Below, piece after piece: positions 50,077 through 59,564 of a DNA stretch of 64,000 bases (the first letter of the stretch is position 1; each line of letters begins with the position of its first letter). The notes beneath the pieces were generated by a model, which was not told the DNA's origin, searched no databases, and saw only the letters and a list, made by a program, of their open reading frames with translations. Origin of the DNA: Saccharomycopsis malanga (lineage: Eukaryota > Ascomycota > Saccharomycetes > Ascoideales > Saccharomycopsidaceae); contig CP025326.1 in NCBI GenBank assembly GCA_004014935.1, positions 124,001 to 188,000 of the forward strand. The letters are read 5' to 3'. A program made the translations under genes and the position numbers.

Positions 50077-51255
50077 ATGTCCATTTCTGTCGAGTCTTTG
50101 CCGGTAGAGCTTGAAACCGAGCTTCTCAGGCTTGTTCCGGAGTTGCGGTTTGCTAATCTGCATTATTATTGTGTTTACAATGACATGTTTCGGCAACGTC
50201 TTTTCAATGAAGGCGGATCGCGTGTAGAAGAGGTACTCTTTGAGTGCCAGGATCAGGTCATTGCGTATACTAAGAGCTTTGACTGTGTAAAAAAAGCTAC
50301 TAGAGGCATTATTAGCCGGGCATTACGGTTGAAAGACCAGCGGGCGAGTTCTGCTAAAGATATATATAGTTGTCAGTATATTGGAGATTCTTGGATGCTC
50401 ATTTACTACTTGGTAAAGTATCGCAAGCTATTTCCCAACAAGACCGATTTTGTAATGCAACCTAGTGACCGCTATCTCCATGATGACGGCTGCCATGTCA
50501 CGTTGGTTGAGCGGACCAACTCTCTTCAGTTTGAAAAGGAGGTCTACTTAACCGCAGGACTGTACAACCTCTCTGTTGCCTTGATGATCTACCGGTTTTG
50601 CCTTGGGTTGGGCACAATCCGGTTCCGGGTGGAGGTGTATTCCGGGGGCAGCAGCATCTCGGTCCAGAACACTTGGGATTTCTACACGGCCACTAACATT
50701 GACGACATGGCCCCAAAAAACACCTTTTTTGTTTTAAACTTGGGCCTGTTCCATGTTTACAACGACACCACGTCCAGAAACACTTTCCATCGTGTCAGGA
50801 TCGTTATGGAAGAAACCGGTCTCAATTTGAAATCCGGTTTCCGCTTTTTCTATTTCGACTTGAAACCACCCGGTATGTATCTACAAGACCAGTATGTCTT
50901 TTGGGCTTTGAACGAGCCGTTAATCAAACAATTGGACAAGAACAGTTACAGTAAGCTTGTCAACATTGTAGAAAAAAACGCCGTTTTAAAGCTTGAGCAA
51001 GTTATTGCTTCATTGTATGGTTCTTCTCCATTGCAAAATCCAGCAGTTTCAAACATTTCACCTGACATCGATCTCAAACAATTATGCTGGGATTTTTGCG
51101 TGCTTAGAAAGGATAACCCTATAAAAAGACGTATCAAGTTTGTCACCATAATAGGCCAACGTGAATTCAATAATGTGACTCGTGGCATTTTGTACGATAA
51201 ATTGAATCTAGGCGAGGGAAATGCCATTCTTCGCTGGAGAACCAATTGGTTGTAA
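50077..51255 (+). CDS. F-box-like protein, 392 residues
   Basis: The N-terminus (ESLPVELETELLRLVPELRF then NLHYYCVYNDMFRQRLF) has the spacing of an F-box, the Skp1-binding helix bundle of SCF ubiquitin ligases. The remaining 340 residues form a folded, mixed alpha/beta sequence with no repeats I recognise (blocks VALMIYRFCLGLGTIRFRVEVYSGG, FFYFDLKPPGMYLQDQYVFWALNEP), so the substrate-binding part is unknown. No membrane or signal segments. It is divergent from SBA1 with a 289-base shared spacer that has a heat-shock element. The F-box call is by pattern only. Confidence 0.5.
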   Translation: MSISVESLPVELETELLRLVPELRFANLHYYCVYNDMFRQRLFNEGGSRVEEVLFECQDQVIAYTKSFDCVKKATRGIISRALRLKDQRASSAKDIYSCQYIGDSWMLIYYLVKYRKLFPNKTDFVMQPSDRYLHDDGCHVTLVERTNSLQFEKEVYLTAGLYNLSVALMIYRFCLGLGTIRFRVEVYSGGSSISVQNTWDFYTATNIDDMAPKNTFFVLNLGLFHVYNDTTSRNTFHRVRIVMEETGLNLKSGFRFFYFDLKPPGMYLQDQYVFWALNEPLIKQLDKNSYSKLVNIVEKNAVLKLEQVIASLYGSSPLQNPAVSNISPDIDLKQLCWDFCVLRKDNPIKRRIKFVTIIGQREFNNVTRGILYDKLNLGEGNAILRWRTNWL

Positions 51256-51289
51256 AGCAGCGATGTTTGTTAACGAAAGGGCGGTAATT

Positions 51290-51605
51290 TATTACAAAAG
51301 TGAATGATGTAATGGTAATGTATTATAATAGTGAGGAATTTAGTGATTTTTTGTTATAATAGTGAAAGGTTTAATGAAATTTGTATCATAATAGTTATTT
51401 AGTAATTCTTTATTATGGTAATGAAGAGTTTAGTGATCTTTTGTCATAATAGTGAGAAAATTAGTGATTATTTATTATAATAGTGAAAGGTTTGATGAAA
51501 ATGTATTATACCAGTCATTTAGTGATTCTTTATTATAATAATGAAGAATTTCATAAAATTGTATTATAATAGTCATTTAGTGATTTTTTGTCATAACAGT
51601 AAAGG
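51290..51605. repeat. Imperfect AT-rich tandem array
   Basis: Phrases TATAATAGTGA, AATTTAGTGATT and TTTTGTCATAATAGTG recur about every 35-40 bases roughly eight times with small changes. Starts about 35 bases after the F-box-like stop. Confidence 0.75.
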
Positions 51606-51799
51606 TCATTTTGAATCGACTTGTTAAATTAGCAGCCTCTCTAAACAATAATGCAATTCTTACGCATAAAGTCCTTTTCACCATCTCAAGCATGTGGCCA
51701 ACTAACAAAACAATTTTAATCATTCTTAAATTTTTGCTACTGTCTTTTACTTGTAAATCATATAACAATTTCATTGGTATTTCATTGGTATTTCATGGG

Positions 51800-51866
51800 G
51801 TTTGATCAAGTCCCTTAGAAACTACGTGTAGATACTAAATTACTGAGCTAGAGCAAATAAATACTA
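51800..51866 (+). repeat. Family A SINE, 3'-end fragment
   Basis: GTTTGATCAAGTCCCTTAGA, ACTACGTGTAGATACTAAAT: worn 3' block. Confidence 0.55.
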
Positions 51867-52011
51867 CATTTATTATTTCCGGTATTGAATGGAAAATATA
51901 ATACAAACCCCATTTCTTTCTTGATTTTTAGCAAATACTTGACAATATTGTACAATACAATACATCAAATTACAACATTATACAATCTTATCAAAAAACA
52001 CACCTCTTATT

Positions 52012-52041
52012 AGCATGCACAATAATGCACCCCCATGCATT
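52012..52041. promoter_or_regulatory. GCATGC/ATGCAC cluster upstream of CRT10-like
   Basis: AGCATGCAC, ATAATGCACC and CCATGCATTG within 30 bases. Confidence 0.3.
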
Positions 52042-52262
52042 GCCCTGATGACACCTGCGTCATGGCGGAGGGAGGTGATGATGCGATGATTTTAACTGAG
52101 GCCCAAGTTTTTGATCTATTATAAGTGATTGTCACGTTAGATATTTCCTTAAATATCATTAAAAAAAAAGAGTTGTTATACAATGCCATACTGTGTTGAA
52201 TTGGTTCCACAATATTTTTAGGCAATTTGGTACGTTGTTGAGATACTATAGGTTTTATTGCA

Positions 52263-54584
52263 ATGTCTTCCCCAAGCCAACAAAACGATCAAATGTCGCT
52301 TTTGGCATTGATAGGCGCTTGGGAAGATGCACGAACAGAAAGACTGTTGTCGAATCTGTTTGAAACGAGCAGTGTTTCTGCAGCCCCTAAGCCTCAGACA
52401 GGAGTCAACTGTGATGTAGAGAACACACGAACCGAACCGTACGTAAATTGTTTAGAAAAGCAGGACCAGGAACACTGGGAGCGCTTCGAAATGTTTCTCG
52501 AAGAGCTGCGAGTCTACAGGGTGTCCTCAGCCGACTTCCGGGGGTCGCTCGAGCGTTCCGACCGCCTAGGAAGCGATATGTTGCCTTTAGAACCAGAGTA
52601 TAGCGAGACTAGGCCAGACTCAGATAGTAAATGCTTGAATAGTGTAGAAATGGAATCATCATTGCTTGCCCCAGAAGCCGCGTCATCCTCTAAACAACCC
52701 GGACCCGGGGTACCCCCGGACCCCGGAATAAATACCGGGGGTGTGTGGCCGACCAGTCATCATCTGGCGTACCAGCAACTTGATTTCCATGGTATGGGGT
52801 CTAGAGGTTGTTTTGAGGACGCAGGGTCTCAGCCGGCGAAGAGGTTTGAGGATTCTTTAAGTTTAGAGCTTGTAAAGCGCGGCAAGTTTGAGCCAGCGTT
52901 GACAAACTTTTTGTTCAAAAACAATTTGGCTGCGGTGTCTGAAGGGTATCCGGGCCTCTTATTTTGTGCGTCGGGGAGCGAAATATGCGTTTTTAACGTT
53001 GATTTGCGCAAAGGAACGTTGGGAAACAAGCCAATGGTGAGTTTCGACACCAAGCCACAGTACACGTATGCTGCGGACATTATGGCTGCGGTTTGGCAGC
53101 ATTATCCGCATTCGATCAATTTTGTCAAAGTGGCAACGTTTCTCAATAAGGAGGTGTTGGTTGTAGCCGTAGACAACGGCAAAGTGCTTATCTACAATGT
53201 GGATGAGATGGTAGACAAAATGCATACGTATGCCAGTAAAAAGCAGTATGTACAATGCCTCAGGCATGATATGAAGGTGAAGATGAACATTGAATGGAAC
53301 TTGAACGTCTTCAGGGTGGAACCAAACGTACAGTTCCGGATGGAGAAATCCGTGTGGGGCATTGATGTCTGCAATAAGTACAGCATGATAGCAGTGTCCG
53401 ACAACTCTAAAAAGGTGAGTCTTTTCTACTATGCTACCGAACACTCGGAAAATGCCTTGTATTGCGTTTCTTCGCAGCCTTTGGCAGCCAATGTCCCCGA
53501 TATTGCATTTATCGACGACAACAGCCTGCTGCCAGTTGACGTGTGTCTGGAGCGGTGCGTAGCTGTGCAAGTCTCTACAGGAGCGATTCTGGGCGAGCTT
53601 GTGACCTTTGAGTTTGTCATGGACAAGGTTTCAGGGCCTCGGAACAAGCTGCAGGGGCGTGAGGATCTGTTCGAGCGAGTCAGGTTCCGCGAGCCGCGTA
53701 TTTTGCATCGCATTGTTCTCAAGGACCAAGTGTGGACCACCCATTTTGTGCATGGCAGCCACTTTAAGCAGGTGTCTTCTCTTGCAGAGCTCACGGGCGA
53801 TTACAGCGTCGATGAGGCTATTGTTATGGGGAAACTCTGCAGGCAGAACAGTATTTTAGACGTAGAGTCAGACCCTATACATACTGGGGATGTAGGGCTT
53901 TCTTCCAAGATGTGCCATCTTGCTGTTCCCCTGGCAAACGCAGCAAACGCAGCAGCAAGTGCGAAAATAACACCACTCAACACCAATGGCCTCAAAGACG
54001 ACGGTGCCACCAGCGATACTTTCAAACGCATCAAGCAGCTCTATGATGATTACTACCTTCACAAACAGCGAGGCCGCAGCAAACAGGTGAAAAGCATCAA
54101 CGGATCATCCTACTGGGAAGCCAAGGTCACACCCCCATTCGACAGTAATTATCTTGTAGTGACAACAGCAAAAAGCCTTGGCTTGTTCCATTGTAACAGG
54201 TTGATCTGCAATTCGTCCTGCGACAACCTTTTCTGCGTAGCACCAGACAACGTCGCAGGCGACCGCCTCTCCTTCTCACACGTCATCCCAGAGCTATCCT
54301 GTGCCGTGGTCGCAACCCTGACTGGAAAGGCCTCTGTCTTCCGCTTGACAACGTACCGCGGCATCTACAGCTTCAGACAGGAATACTTGTTTCCCACTGC
54401 GCTGCTTCAAGGGTCCTCCGGAACCGATGTCAATTATCTCACCGGAATGGCAGTACGGCCCGATCCAAACACCCATGTCGTGACTAAATTCTTCATCCAT
54501 CTCATCTATAATGACGGCTTGCATTTGACCTACGAGCTCAGGTCCGACTTGTGCGGCAGTTTGATAGCAGATGTCGTGGTGTAG
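52263..54584 (+). CDS. CRT10: Crt10-like WD-repeat protein
   Basis: Probable member of the Crt10 family; in S. cerevisiae Crt10 is a negative regulator of ribonucleotide reductase gene expression. The 773-residue protein has a polar, partly Pro-rich N-terminal 200 residues, then beta-rich propeller-like blocks: FCASGSEICVFNVDL, VLVVAVDNGKVLIYNVDEM, the SVWGIDVCNKYSMIAVSDNSKKVSLFYY block typical of the family, and late strands (YLVVTTAKSLGLFHCNRLI, CAVVATLTGKASVFRL). The protein ends with IYNDGLHLTYELRSDL. S. cerevisiae Crt10 is longer (957). The family call rests mainly on the SVWGIDV block and general layout. A family A SINE begins about 45 bases after the stop. Confidence 0.65.
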   Translation: MSSPSQQNDQMSLLALIGAWEDARTERLLSNLFETSSVSAAPKPQTGVNCDVENTRTEPYVNCLEKQDQEHWERFEMFLEELRVYRVSSADFRGSLERSDRLGSDMLPLEPEYSETRPDSDSKCLNSVEMESSLLAPEAASSSKQPGPGVPPDPGINTGGVWPTSHHLAYQQLDFHGMGSRGCFEDAGSQPAKRFEDSLSLELVKRGKFEPALTNFLFKNNLAAVSEGYPGLLFCASGSEICVFNVDLRKGTLGNKPMVSFDTKPQYTYAADIMAAVWQHYPHSINFVKVATFLNKEVLVVAVDNGKVLIYNVDEMVDKMHTYASKKQYVQCLRHDMKVKMNIEWNLNVFRVEPNVQFRMEKSVWGIDVCNKYSMIAVSDNSKKVSLFYYATEHSENALYCVSSQPLAANVPDIAFIDDNSLLPVDVCLERCVAVQVSTGAILGELVTFEFVMDKVSGPRNKLQGREDLFERVRFREPRILHRIVLKDQVWTTHFVHGSHFKQVSSLAELTGDYSVDEAIVMGKLCRQNSILDVESDPIHTGDVGLSSKMCHLAVPLANAANAAASAKITPLNTNGLKDDGATSDTFKRIKQLYDDYYLHKQRGRSKQVKSINGSSYWEAKVTPPFDSNYLVVTTAKSLGLFHCNRLICNSSCDNLFCVAPDNVAGDRLSFSHVIPELSCAVVATLTGKASVFRLTTYRGIYSFRQEYLFPTALLQGSSGTDVNYLTGMAVRPDPNTHVVTKFFIHLIYNDGLHLTYELRSDLCGSLIADVVV

Positions 54585-54628
54585 GCTTGGTAACAATGCT
54601 GTTTTTGTGCAGATGGTGGCTGTTGGCA

Positions 54629-54798
54629 GGGCCACTGAGCCATTTGGCAGGGCCACTGGGCCATTTGGCTCAGTGGTCAGAGCTCTTGGAGAAGAGAAAA
54701 AGACCCAACAGGAGCACGGCGAGAATATTATGATGAGCATTATTGAGCTTTACCAAGTCCCCTTAGACATGATAAATACTGGGCTTGAAATTTGATTT
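54629..54798 (+). repeat. Family A SINE, short subfamily, duplicated start
   Basis: GGCAGGGCCACTGAGCCATTT then again GGGCCACTGGGCCATTTGGC, box A, AACAGGAGCACGGCGAGAAT joint, TTACCAAGTCCCCTTAGACA, ATACTGGGCTTGAAATTTGA. Lacks the GCGCGTATATACG block and a tail; a family B fragment follows directly. Confidence 0.85.
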
Positions 54799-54799
54799 A

Positions 54800-54972
54800 A
54801 AAGAATTTGAACTTTTGTTAAAAGTGACAGTTTTTCATTATATCACATTTTATCCCCAAATCTAAAGTTTCTTATACTAAATAATACTATAAGATAGGCA
54901 AAAATTCAAAATGTTGAGGTACATTTTCTTTAAAGTAAAGTAACAAAGATAACACTGATTTATTTTAATAAA
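54800..54972 (-). repeat. Family B repeat, body fragment
   Basis: Blocks TATATCACATTTTATCCCC, CAAAAATTCAAAATGTTGAG and CACTGATTTATTTTAATAAA match the body next to the head in other minus copies. Head absent; it joins a family A body directly. Confidence 0.65.
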
Positions 54973-55212
54973 ACCGTCTGAAATACAACCTAGACCAAAG
55001 TTTAGGGCTTATTAACAACCAATTGGATGACAAGATAATGATATGTACGATTTGATTAGATTATGATTAGATTATGATCAGTTTATGATCAGTTTATGAT
55101 CTACAGGACATTATTGGGTTTTCCCCACTGGGTTTTACCAAGCCCCCTTTGATATATCGCTTATATACGAAACTGGTGTACTGGGGTATAAGATATTATC
55201 ATTATTATAGGT
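54973..55212 (+). repeat. Family A SINE, body and 3' end
   Basis: GTCTGAAATACAACCTAGAC, GGACATTATTGGGTTTTCCC, CACTGGGTTTTACCAAGCCC, GCTTATATACGAAACTGG, then an ATT-like tail. The phrase ATTATGATCAGTTTATGATC is locally duplicated. Confidence 0.85.
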
Positions 55213-55349
55213 ACATAATTTATACACCAATCCCGTTATAGTTATTACAATGATCTCTCTACTTGCTCATCGTGTCTCTGAAAACTGTTCAAATAATCCT
55301 TGCCTTTGACAATAATTGTAAAAATTAAAGCTCATTATATACTAGGTTT

Positions 55350-55498
55350 TAGGCCACTGTCTCTCTCAAAAGAGTAAAAGACCAGGCAGGCTACTTTAGC
55401 AGATAGCACTCTCTGCATGCCAGAGCAATACGTATATCATAATAATGAGTATATATATAATAATAATAATCTTATATTTCAAGCCCACTACATTGAGT
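55350..55498. repeat. Family A fragments: plus head and minus tail
   Basis: Head-like GGCCACTGTCTCTCTCAAAA and AAAGACCAGGCAGG (55352-55395, plus) and reversed tail AATAATCTTATATTTCAAGC (about 55462-55498). Confidence 0.5.
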
Positions 55499-56924
55499 AT
55501 ATATATATAAATACTAGACCAGCTGGTGAGCAGAGGTTTGCAGAACTACACATGAGCCTTGTAGTAATGCCAAATTCAAAGCTTGGCAAAACAACTTTAT
55601 AAACACCGTTTTTCTTCAAAAAGTGCCAGTCTTCAAATCAATAGATGATATTTCATCATTTGTTTTATTACTTGTTCCATTGTAACGCCTCTGATAACCA
55701 ACTTAGTTGACAGAACAGCGTCTGAAGAGGTTGGGCAAGGCCTATTTGATAAGCGTTTGAGAAAATATTCCATAAAAAAGAATCTCGTTCAACGACTGTA
55801 GAGATAAATGGATAATTAATGTTTATATAAAAGTAATGCTGGAGGTTCCTTTGAATTCAATAATCTTTATGGTGCTAAGTTAGCAAACAAAACCTAGCCA
55901 TTTGGCCAAATCTATTTATACGCCATAGTTTGACATGTCATTTTGGCCAAATTACTCAAATAAACCTGCCAACAATCGTTGTTTATCGGCCAAACCAATT
56001 GTTCTTGATTTGTACAATTATCAATTATCCCAAGGCAGCTGCTGATATAGAGTGGATTGATGCAAAGCATTGTCTGATAAACTGAGAGTCGTATTTTGGA
56101 GCTGTGAATATGTAAATAGGTTGACCGGTGAGAGAAAAGAAGAAAAGAAATCATTATAACAGTGTTAGGGGATTGCTTTGCGGTACGAGACTCGATGAAT
56201 TTGCTATTTTCACTCTTCAATCATCACAATGTTGTAAGTGGTGGTAGCGATTAGTTGTTGTCCATCTCTTCCTACTGAGCGATTAATATTCATCAGTCCT
56301 TGGTAGCAAAGGTTTATATTGGTTGTTACTTGAAATTGTACAGTATTTATAGCCTGAAAGAACAGCTTTGCAAAGTTTAATACTGTTGAATGTGTTAGAC
56401 AGAAATATAATGGTATTTCGCCTAGCAATTGACCAGATATTTGGTTCTTAAAAGTACCAATAAGATGACACTATTGTGTATATTGCCAGTGGAGGGGTTA
56501 GCCTTTAAATTGGATTTTTTGCAGTACTTTGTTGACATATTGTCAAGAATACCAAACCCTCTGAGCCGGCCAAACTCATTCTATATCTTTTTTAATCGAT
56601 TTTGGAAATTGTTTTTGAATTGTTACTGAAATATATGGAGTGGATGGATTGATCAGCATGCATGATAGGTATAGACTATTAAGACAAGTGCCAATTTTGA
56701 CACTGGAAAAAGATCTCATTAGAATCTGTTGTTGTTCACGTCTAATTGATGTTTGATTGCTTTTCTGATGGAAATTGAAATGAAGCAATTATTTGCAGGA
56801 AATAGCACAATATAAGATAATATTGTATAGCACTTTTTGTATTTTATATGGTATTCTACATCATATTCTACATCATACCACTTTTATGCCATATATTCAC
56901 ATAATTTCCACAGGGTATTACTGG

Positions 56925-57170
56925 GTTGCATGGCGGGTGGTTCGACGAACAATTTAGTCCACTTTACTGGCTGCGTTTTACAATGTTGAATGTGATTTCA
57001 AAGGCAAGTACAACTGTGTGAAACACGATCTGGACCAAAGGCTACTTACGTTCCAATTGAGTGGCAATTTAAGTTGTTTTTTGGGTTTTCGCCACTGGGG
57101 TTTACCAAGTCCCTTTAGACATGGCTCGTATATACAATTATGTACTGGGCTCGAAATAATATACTAAATT
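56925..57170 (+). repeat. Family A SINE, long form without 5' head
   Basis: GGGTGGTTCGACGAACAATT (box B region), TTTACTGGCTGCGTTTTACA, AGGCAAGTACAACTGTGTGA, ACACGATCTGGACC, GGTTTTCGCCACTGGGGTTT, TGGCTCGTATATACAATTAT, GTACTGGGCTCGAAATAA. Confidence 0.82.
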
Positions 57171-57267
57171 CAAAGTATTATTAAACCAATTGCAACTTTA
57201 ATTGGAATAGGAATGAAAGTATTTTTAAAACAGACTCCCCTGAACAGAGGTGTAACGCTTGATAATA

Positions 57268-57335
57268 AATACATTAAGCTTTACCAAGCCCCATAAAATA
57301 CTGACTATATGCAGTAAGTTGAAATATGTTAGTTT
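57268..57335 (+). repeat. Family A SINE, 3'-end fragment
   Basis: ACATTAAGCTTTACCAAGCC then ATACTGACTATATGCAG and GTTGAAATATG: worn 3' end. Confidence 0.45.
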
Positions 57336-57367
57336 GATAGTGTATAATGATTATTTTAAATTGTAAG

Positions 57368-58027
57368 GCCCTCTGAGAATCTATAAAAAACTATACCCCT
57401 TGAGATACGTGTTTCTCTGAAACAAAAGCTCATTAAAGTCTTGAAGAAAGCATGAATAAAACTAAAAACAATCGAACAGTATGTAATAACGTTGAAAAAT
57501 AAGGGGAATCTCTCTGGGAGGTCAAAAACACGATTTTTAACAAATTATGTGTTATTTTCGACAATATCCAACTATCTCTCTATTAAAAAACCTAATGGGG
57601 CCAAATTATTAAAAGAATGTGCATGGTGTAAAACTTTATGATTTGAAGAGTATAGAAATATACTTTTTGTAAGATTTGGTTTGCTGTAGAGACTCTACAA
57701 TATGACTTGAAATGATCAGCATGTTGTTAACATTGGCAATTTTCCGTATATCAAATAGTTATGCGAAAAACAATTGTTGTTTTCATTGAAAGTGGTACTA
57801 TAATATAGTATAAAAAATATAATGTAGGGATAGGTTTTGTAAAATGAAAATATCCTGGATAGCACTGACATAATCCAATAAAACCTTTGATGGTTACTTC
57901 AAAACGACGAGGGCGCGAATCGAGTCCCAAAACCCAAAGTGAGGAACGCCACACTTGTTTTGCGTGGCGCATGGTGGCGCATGATGGCTGAACCAACTTG
58001 GCCACTCGGCAATAGTAAGGCATATTG
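57368..58027 (-). repeat. Family B tRNA-headed repeat, full length
   Basis: From CCCTCTGAGAATCTATAAAA through AACAAAAGCTCATTAAAGTC, TTTTTAACAAATTATGTGTT, GGTTTGCTGTAGAGACTCTA to the head (GCGCGAATCGAGTCCC, ACGCCACACTTGTTTTGCGT, AACTTGGCCACTCGGCAATA). A family A copy follows in a fixed arrangement also seen at 61.2-62.0 kb. Confidence 0.88.
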
Positions 58028-58315
58028 ATAATATCATATATTTGGAGCCCGCCGCTGGGCCGTATGCCAGTTCTCTCGAAACTATCGAAGAAGAGCAAAA
58101 AGACCATACAGAAAACAGGTTAGATTTCCAAGACGACTCTTTTACGATGCTGACCATTACTCTACAGGCAAGTACAACTGTCTGAAACACGACCTAAACC
58201 AAACACCAAAGGGGTGAGAAGATTATGATTAACAGGAAATTACCAGGCCCTTTAGACATGTTGCGTATATACGACTGATACGTACTGGGCTCAAAATATA
58301 TGATATTATTAAAAT
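58028..58315 (+). repeat. Family A SINE, long form, joined to family B
   Basis: Starts with a reversed tail scrap (AATATCATATATTTGGAGCC), then CGCCGCTGGGCCGTATGCCA, a worn box B (AGGTTAGATTTCC), CAGGCAAGTACAACTGTCTG, AACACGACCTAAACC, TTGCGTATATACGACTGATA, GTACTGGGCTCAAAATATAT and an ATT tail. Confidence 0.85.
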
Positions 58316-58594
58316 TCACTATAGAAGCACATACTGTACATTTGCAGCAAACGTCTCTAAAGCAGAGTTGATAAGAAAAACCAATGAACATTTAATTGAC
58401 TGCAAAATCCATAGGGGTTTAACTGACTGCAGATTTGATGGACATTAAATATGTAAATAAATACAAATCACCATTATCATCATTCTTCCCATTTTACTAA
58501 CCAACAAACCACCAATACCTATCTACAACACACAGAATAATCACAGGAACCATATAACAAGTACGTATATACATCATATCCTACAGTACAAGAT

Positions 58595-59137
58595 TTAGAA
58601 ATCCCATTGGCAAGATTGGGCAATCTTGTCAGCCAAGATCTCCAAATACTTTTTATCAATCTCGTCAAAGCCTTCCAACTCTGTGTTGTCAAGATCTATC
58701 ACGCCGCGCACTGTGCCGTCTTTACTAACAATTGGCACGACAATTTCGCTCATTGTTACAGAATCACAGGCAATATGTCCAGGAAATTGGTTCACATCAG
58801 GAACTAATTGGGTCTTTACATCTCCAGCAGCAGTCCCACAAACACCACGGCCCACTTTGATCAACTGGCACGCAACAGTACCTTGGAAAGGGCCCAAGAA
58901 AAGCTGTTCTCTGTTATTCTTGTCAATAACATAGAACCCAGCCCAATTCACCTTATTGCTAGGTGATCCAAGAGAATGGTACGCATGCCATATAAGCGAC
59001 GACGCATTGGAAAGATTCGAAACCCAATTAGTCTGATCAGCAGCCAATGCTTCGTACGAGTCTACAACTTGTTCTAGAATCTCTTCTTTGGTACTTTGCG
59101 AAAACCGCGAATAATCTCCATGATGCTTTTCTACCAT
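58595..59137 (-). CDS. Free methionine-(R)-sulfoxide reductase (YKL069W type)
   Basis: GAF-domain enzyme that reduces free L-methionine-(R)-sulfoxide with electrons from thioredoxin, part of oxidative-stress defence. From the ATG at 59137 it has 180 residues, the usual size; an upstream TTG in frame adds only a Phe/Leu-run and is unlikely. The three family cysteines are in place: C90 (TVACQLI), C100 (GRGVCGTAA) and C124 (HIACDS), matching 91, 101 and 125 of the yeast enzyme. The WAGFY block (65-69) and VRGVIDLDNTE also fit. Divergent from the lipase at 59565. Confidence 0.95.
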   Translation of the reverse strand: MVEKHHGDYSRFSQSTKEEILEQVVDSYEALAADQTNWVSNLSNASSLIWHAYHSLGSPSNKVNWAGFYVIDKNNREQLFLGPFQGTVACQLIKVGRGVCGTAAGDVKTQLVPDVNQFPGHIACDSVTMSEIVVPIVSKDGTVRGVIDLDNTELEGFDEIDKKYLEILADKIAQSCQWDF

Positions 59138-59564
59138 AATGGCTGTTTTAAACGTGGGATTTCGTAGCAGAAGAAAAAAGAAAAAGAAAAGAAACAATCC
59201 GCTCTATACAGTTTTGGTTCTCAATTTTGGGGGAGTTTTTTATACTCTTTTCATCAAGTTTCTATTATTGCCTAATTGCACATGAATGAATACACCATCC
59301 AACCTTTACTAGTCGTGAAAAATTGCTGCATTGTTTATGCAGGTGTATGTCATATGACGCGGGTCTCATCTGGGGGTTAGGAGCACTGGTGCAAAGTAGG
59401 AGTATTCCTTTATATAATGAGTATGAGATGAGCAACTATAAAAGAGCAGAGCAGTTGATAAATTGATGAATTTTTGATGAATCTTTGATTTTATTGAGCA
59501 AATAAGTTTTACGTTATTGTATTTTTTGATAGATCCGAGGAAATTTGCATTGAAGCATCAGAAG
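59138..59564. other. Intergenic: reductase / lipase divergent promoter
   Basis: About 430 bases with no repeats seen. It holds TATATAATG-like AT words near 59410 and no ORF of interest. Confidence 0.5.

Larger units (their letters stand above)
51256..52262. other. Intergenic: F-box-like gene / CRT10-like
   Basis: An AT-rich imperfect tandem array right after the gene (51290-51605), a family A fragment (51800), and a small TGCATG cluster 220-250 bases before the CRT10-like ATG. No gene seen. Confidence 0.6.
54585..58594. other. Intergenic, 4 kb: CRT10-like / reductase, repeat-rich
   Basis: Eight family A or B pieces. Between them, 55500-56900 is non-repeat sequence with several protein-like but short and broken open frames on both strands (for example about 55660-55800 plus, TNLVDRTASEEVGQGLF); none is recognised, so an old lost gene is possible but not shown. 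Confidence 0.5.

Noticed and set aside
55660-55800. Open stretch TNLVDRTASEEVGQGLF ending in a stop
   Set aside because: About 50 codons, no start and no family; noted in the spacer entry only.
57751-58190. Overlapping small ORFs such as LVQPSCATMRHAKQVWRSSL
   Set aside because: They recur at every family B head (20.6, 26.1, 30.2, 31.3, 47.9, 61.7 kb) because the DNA is a repeat, with frames broken differently in each; not a protein family.
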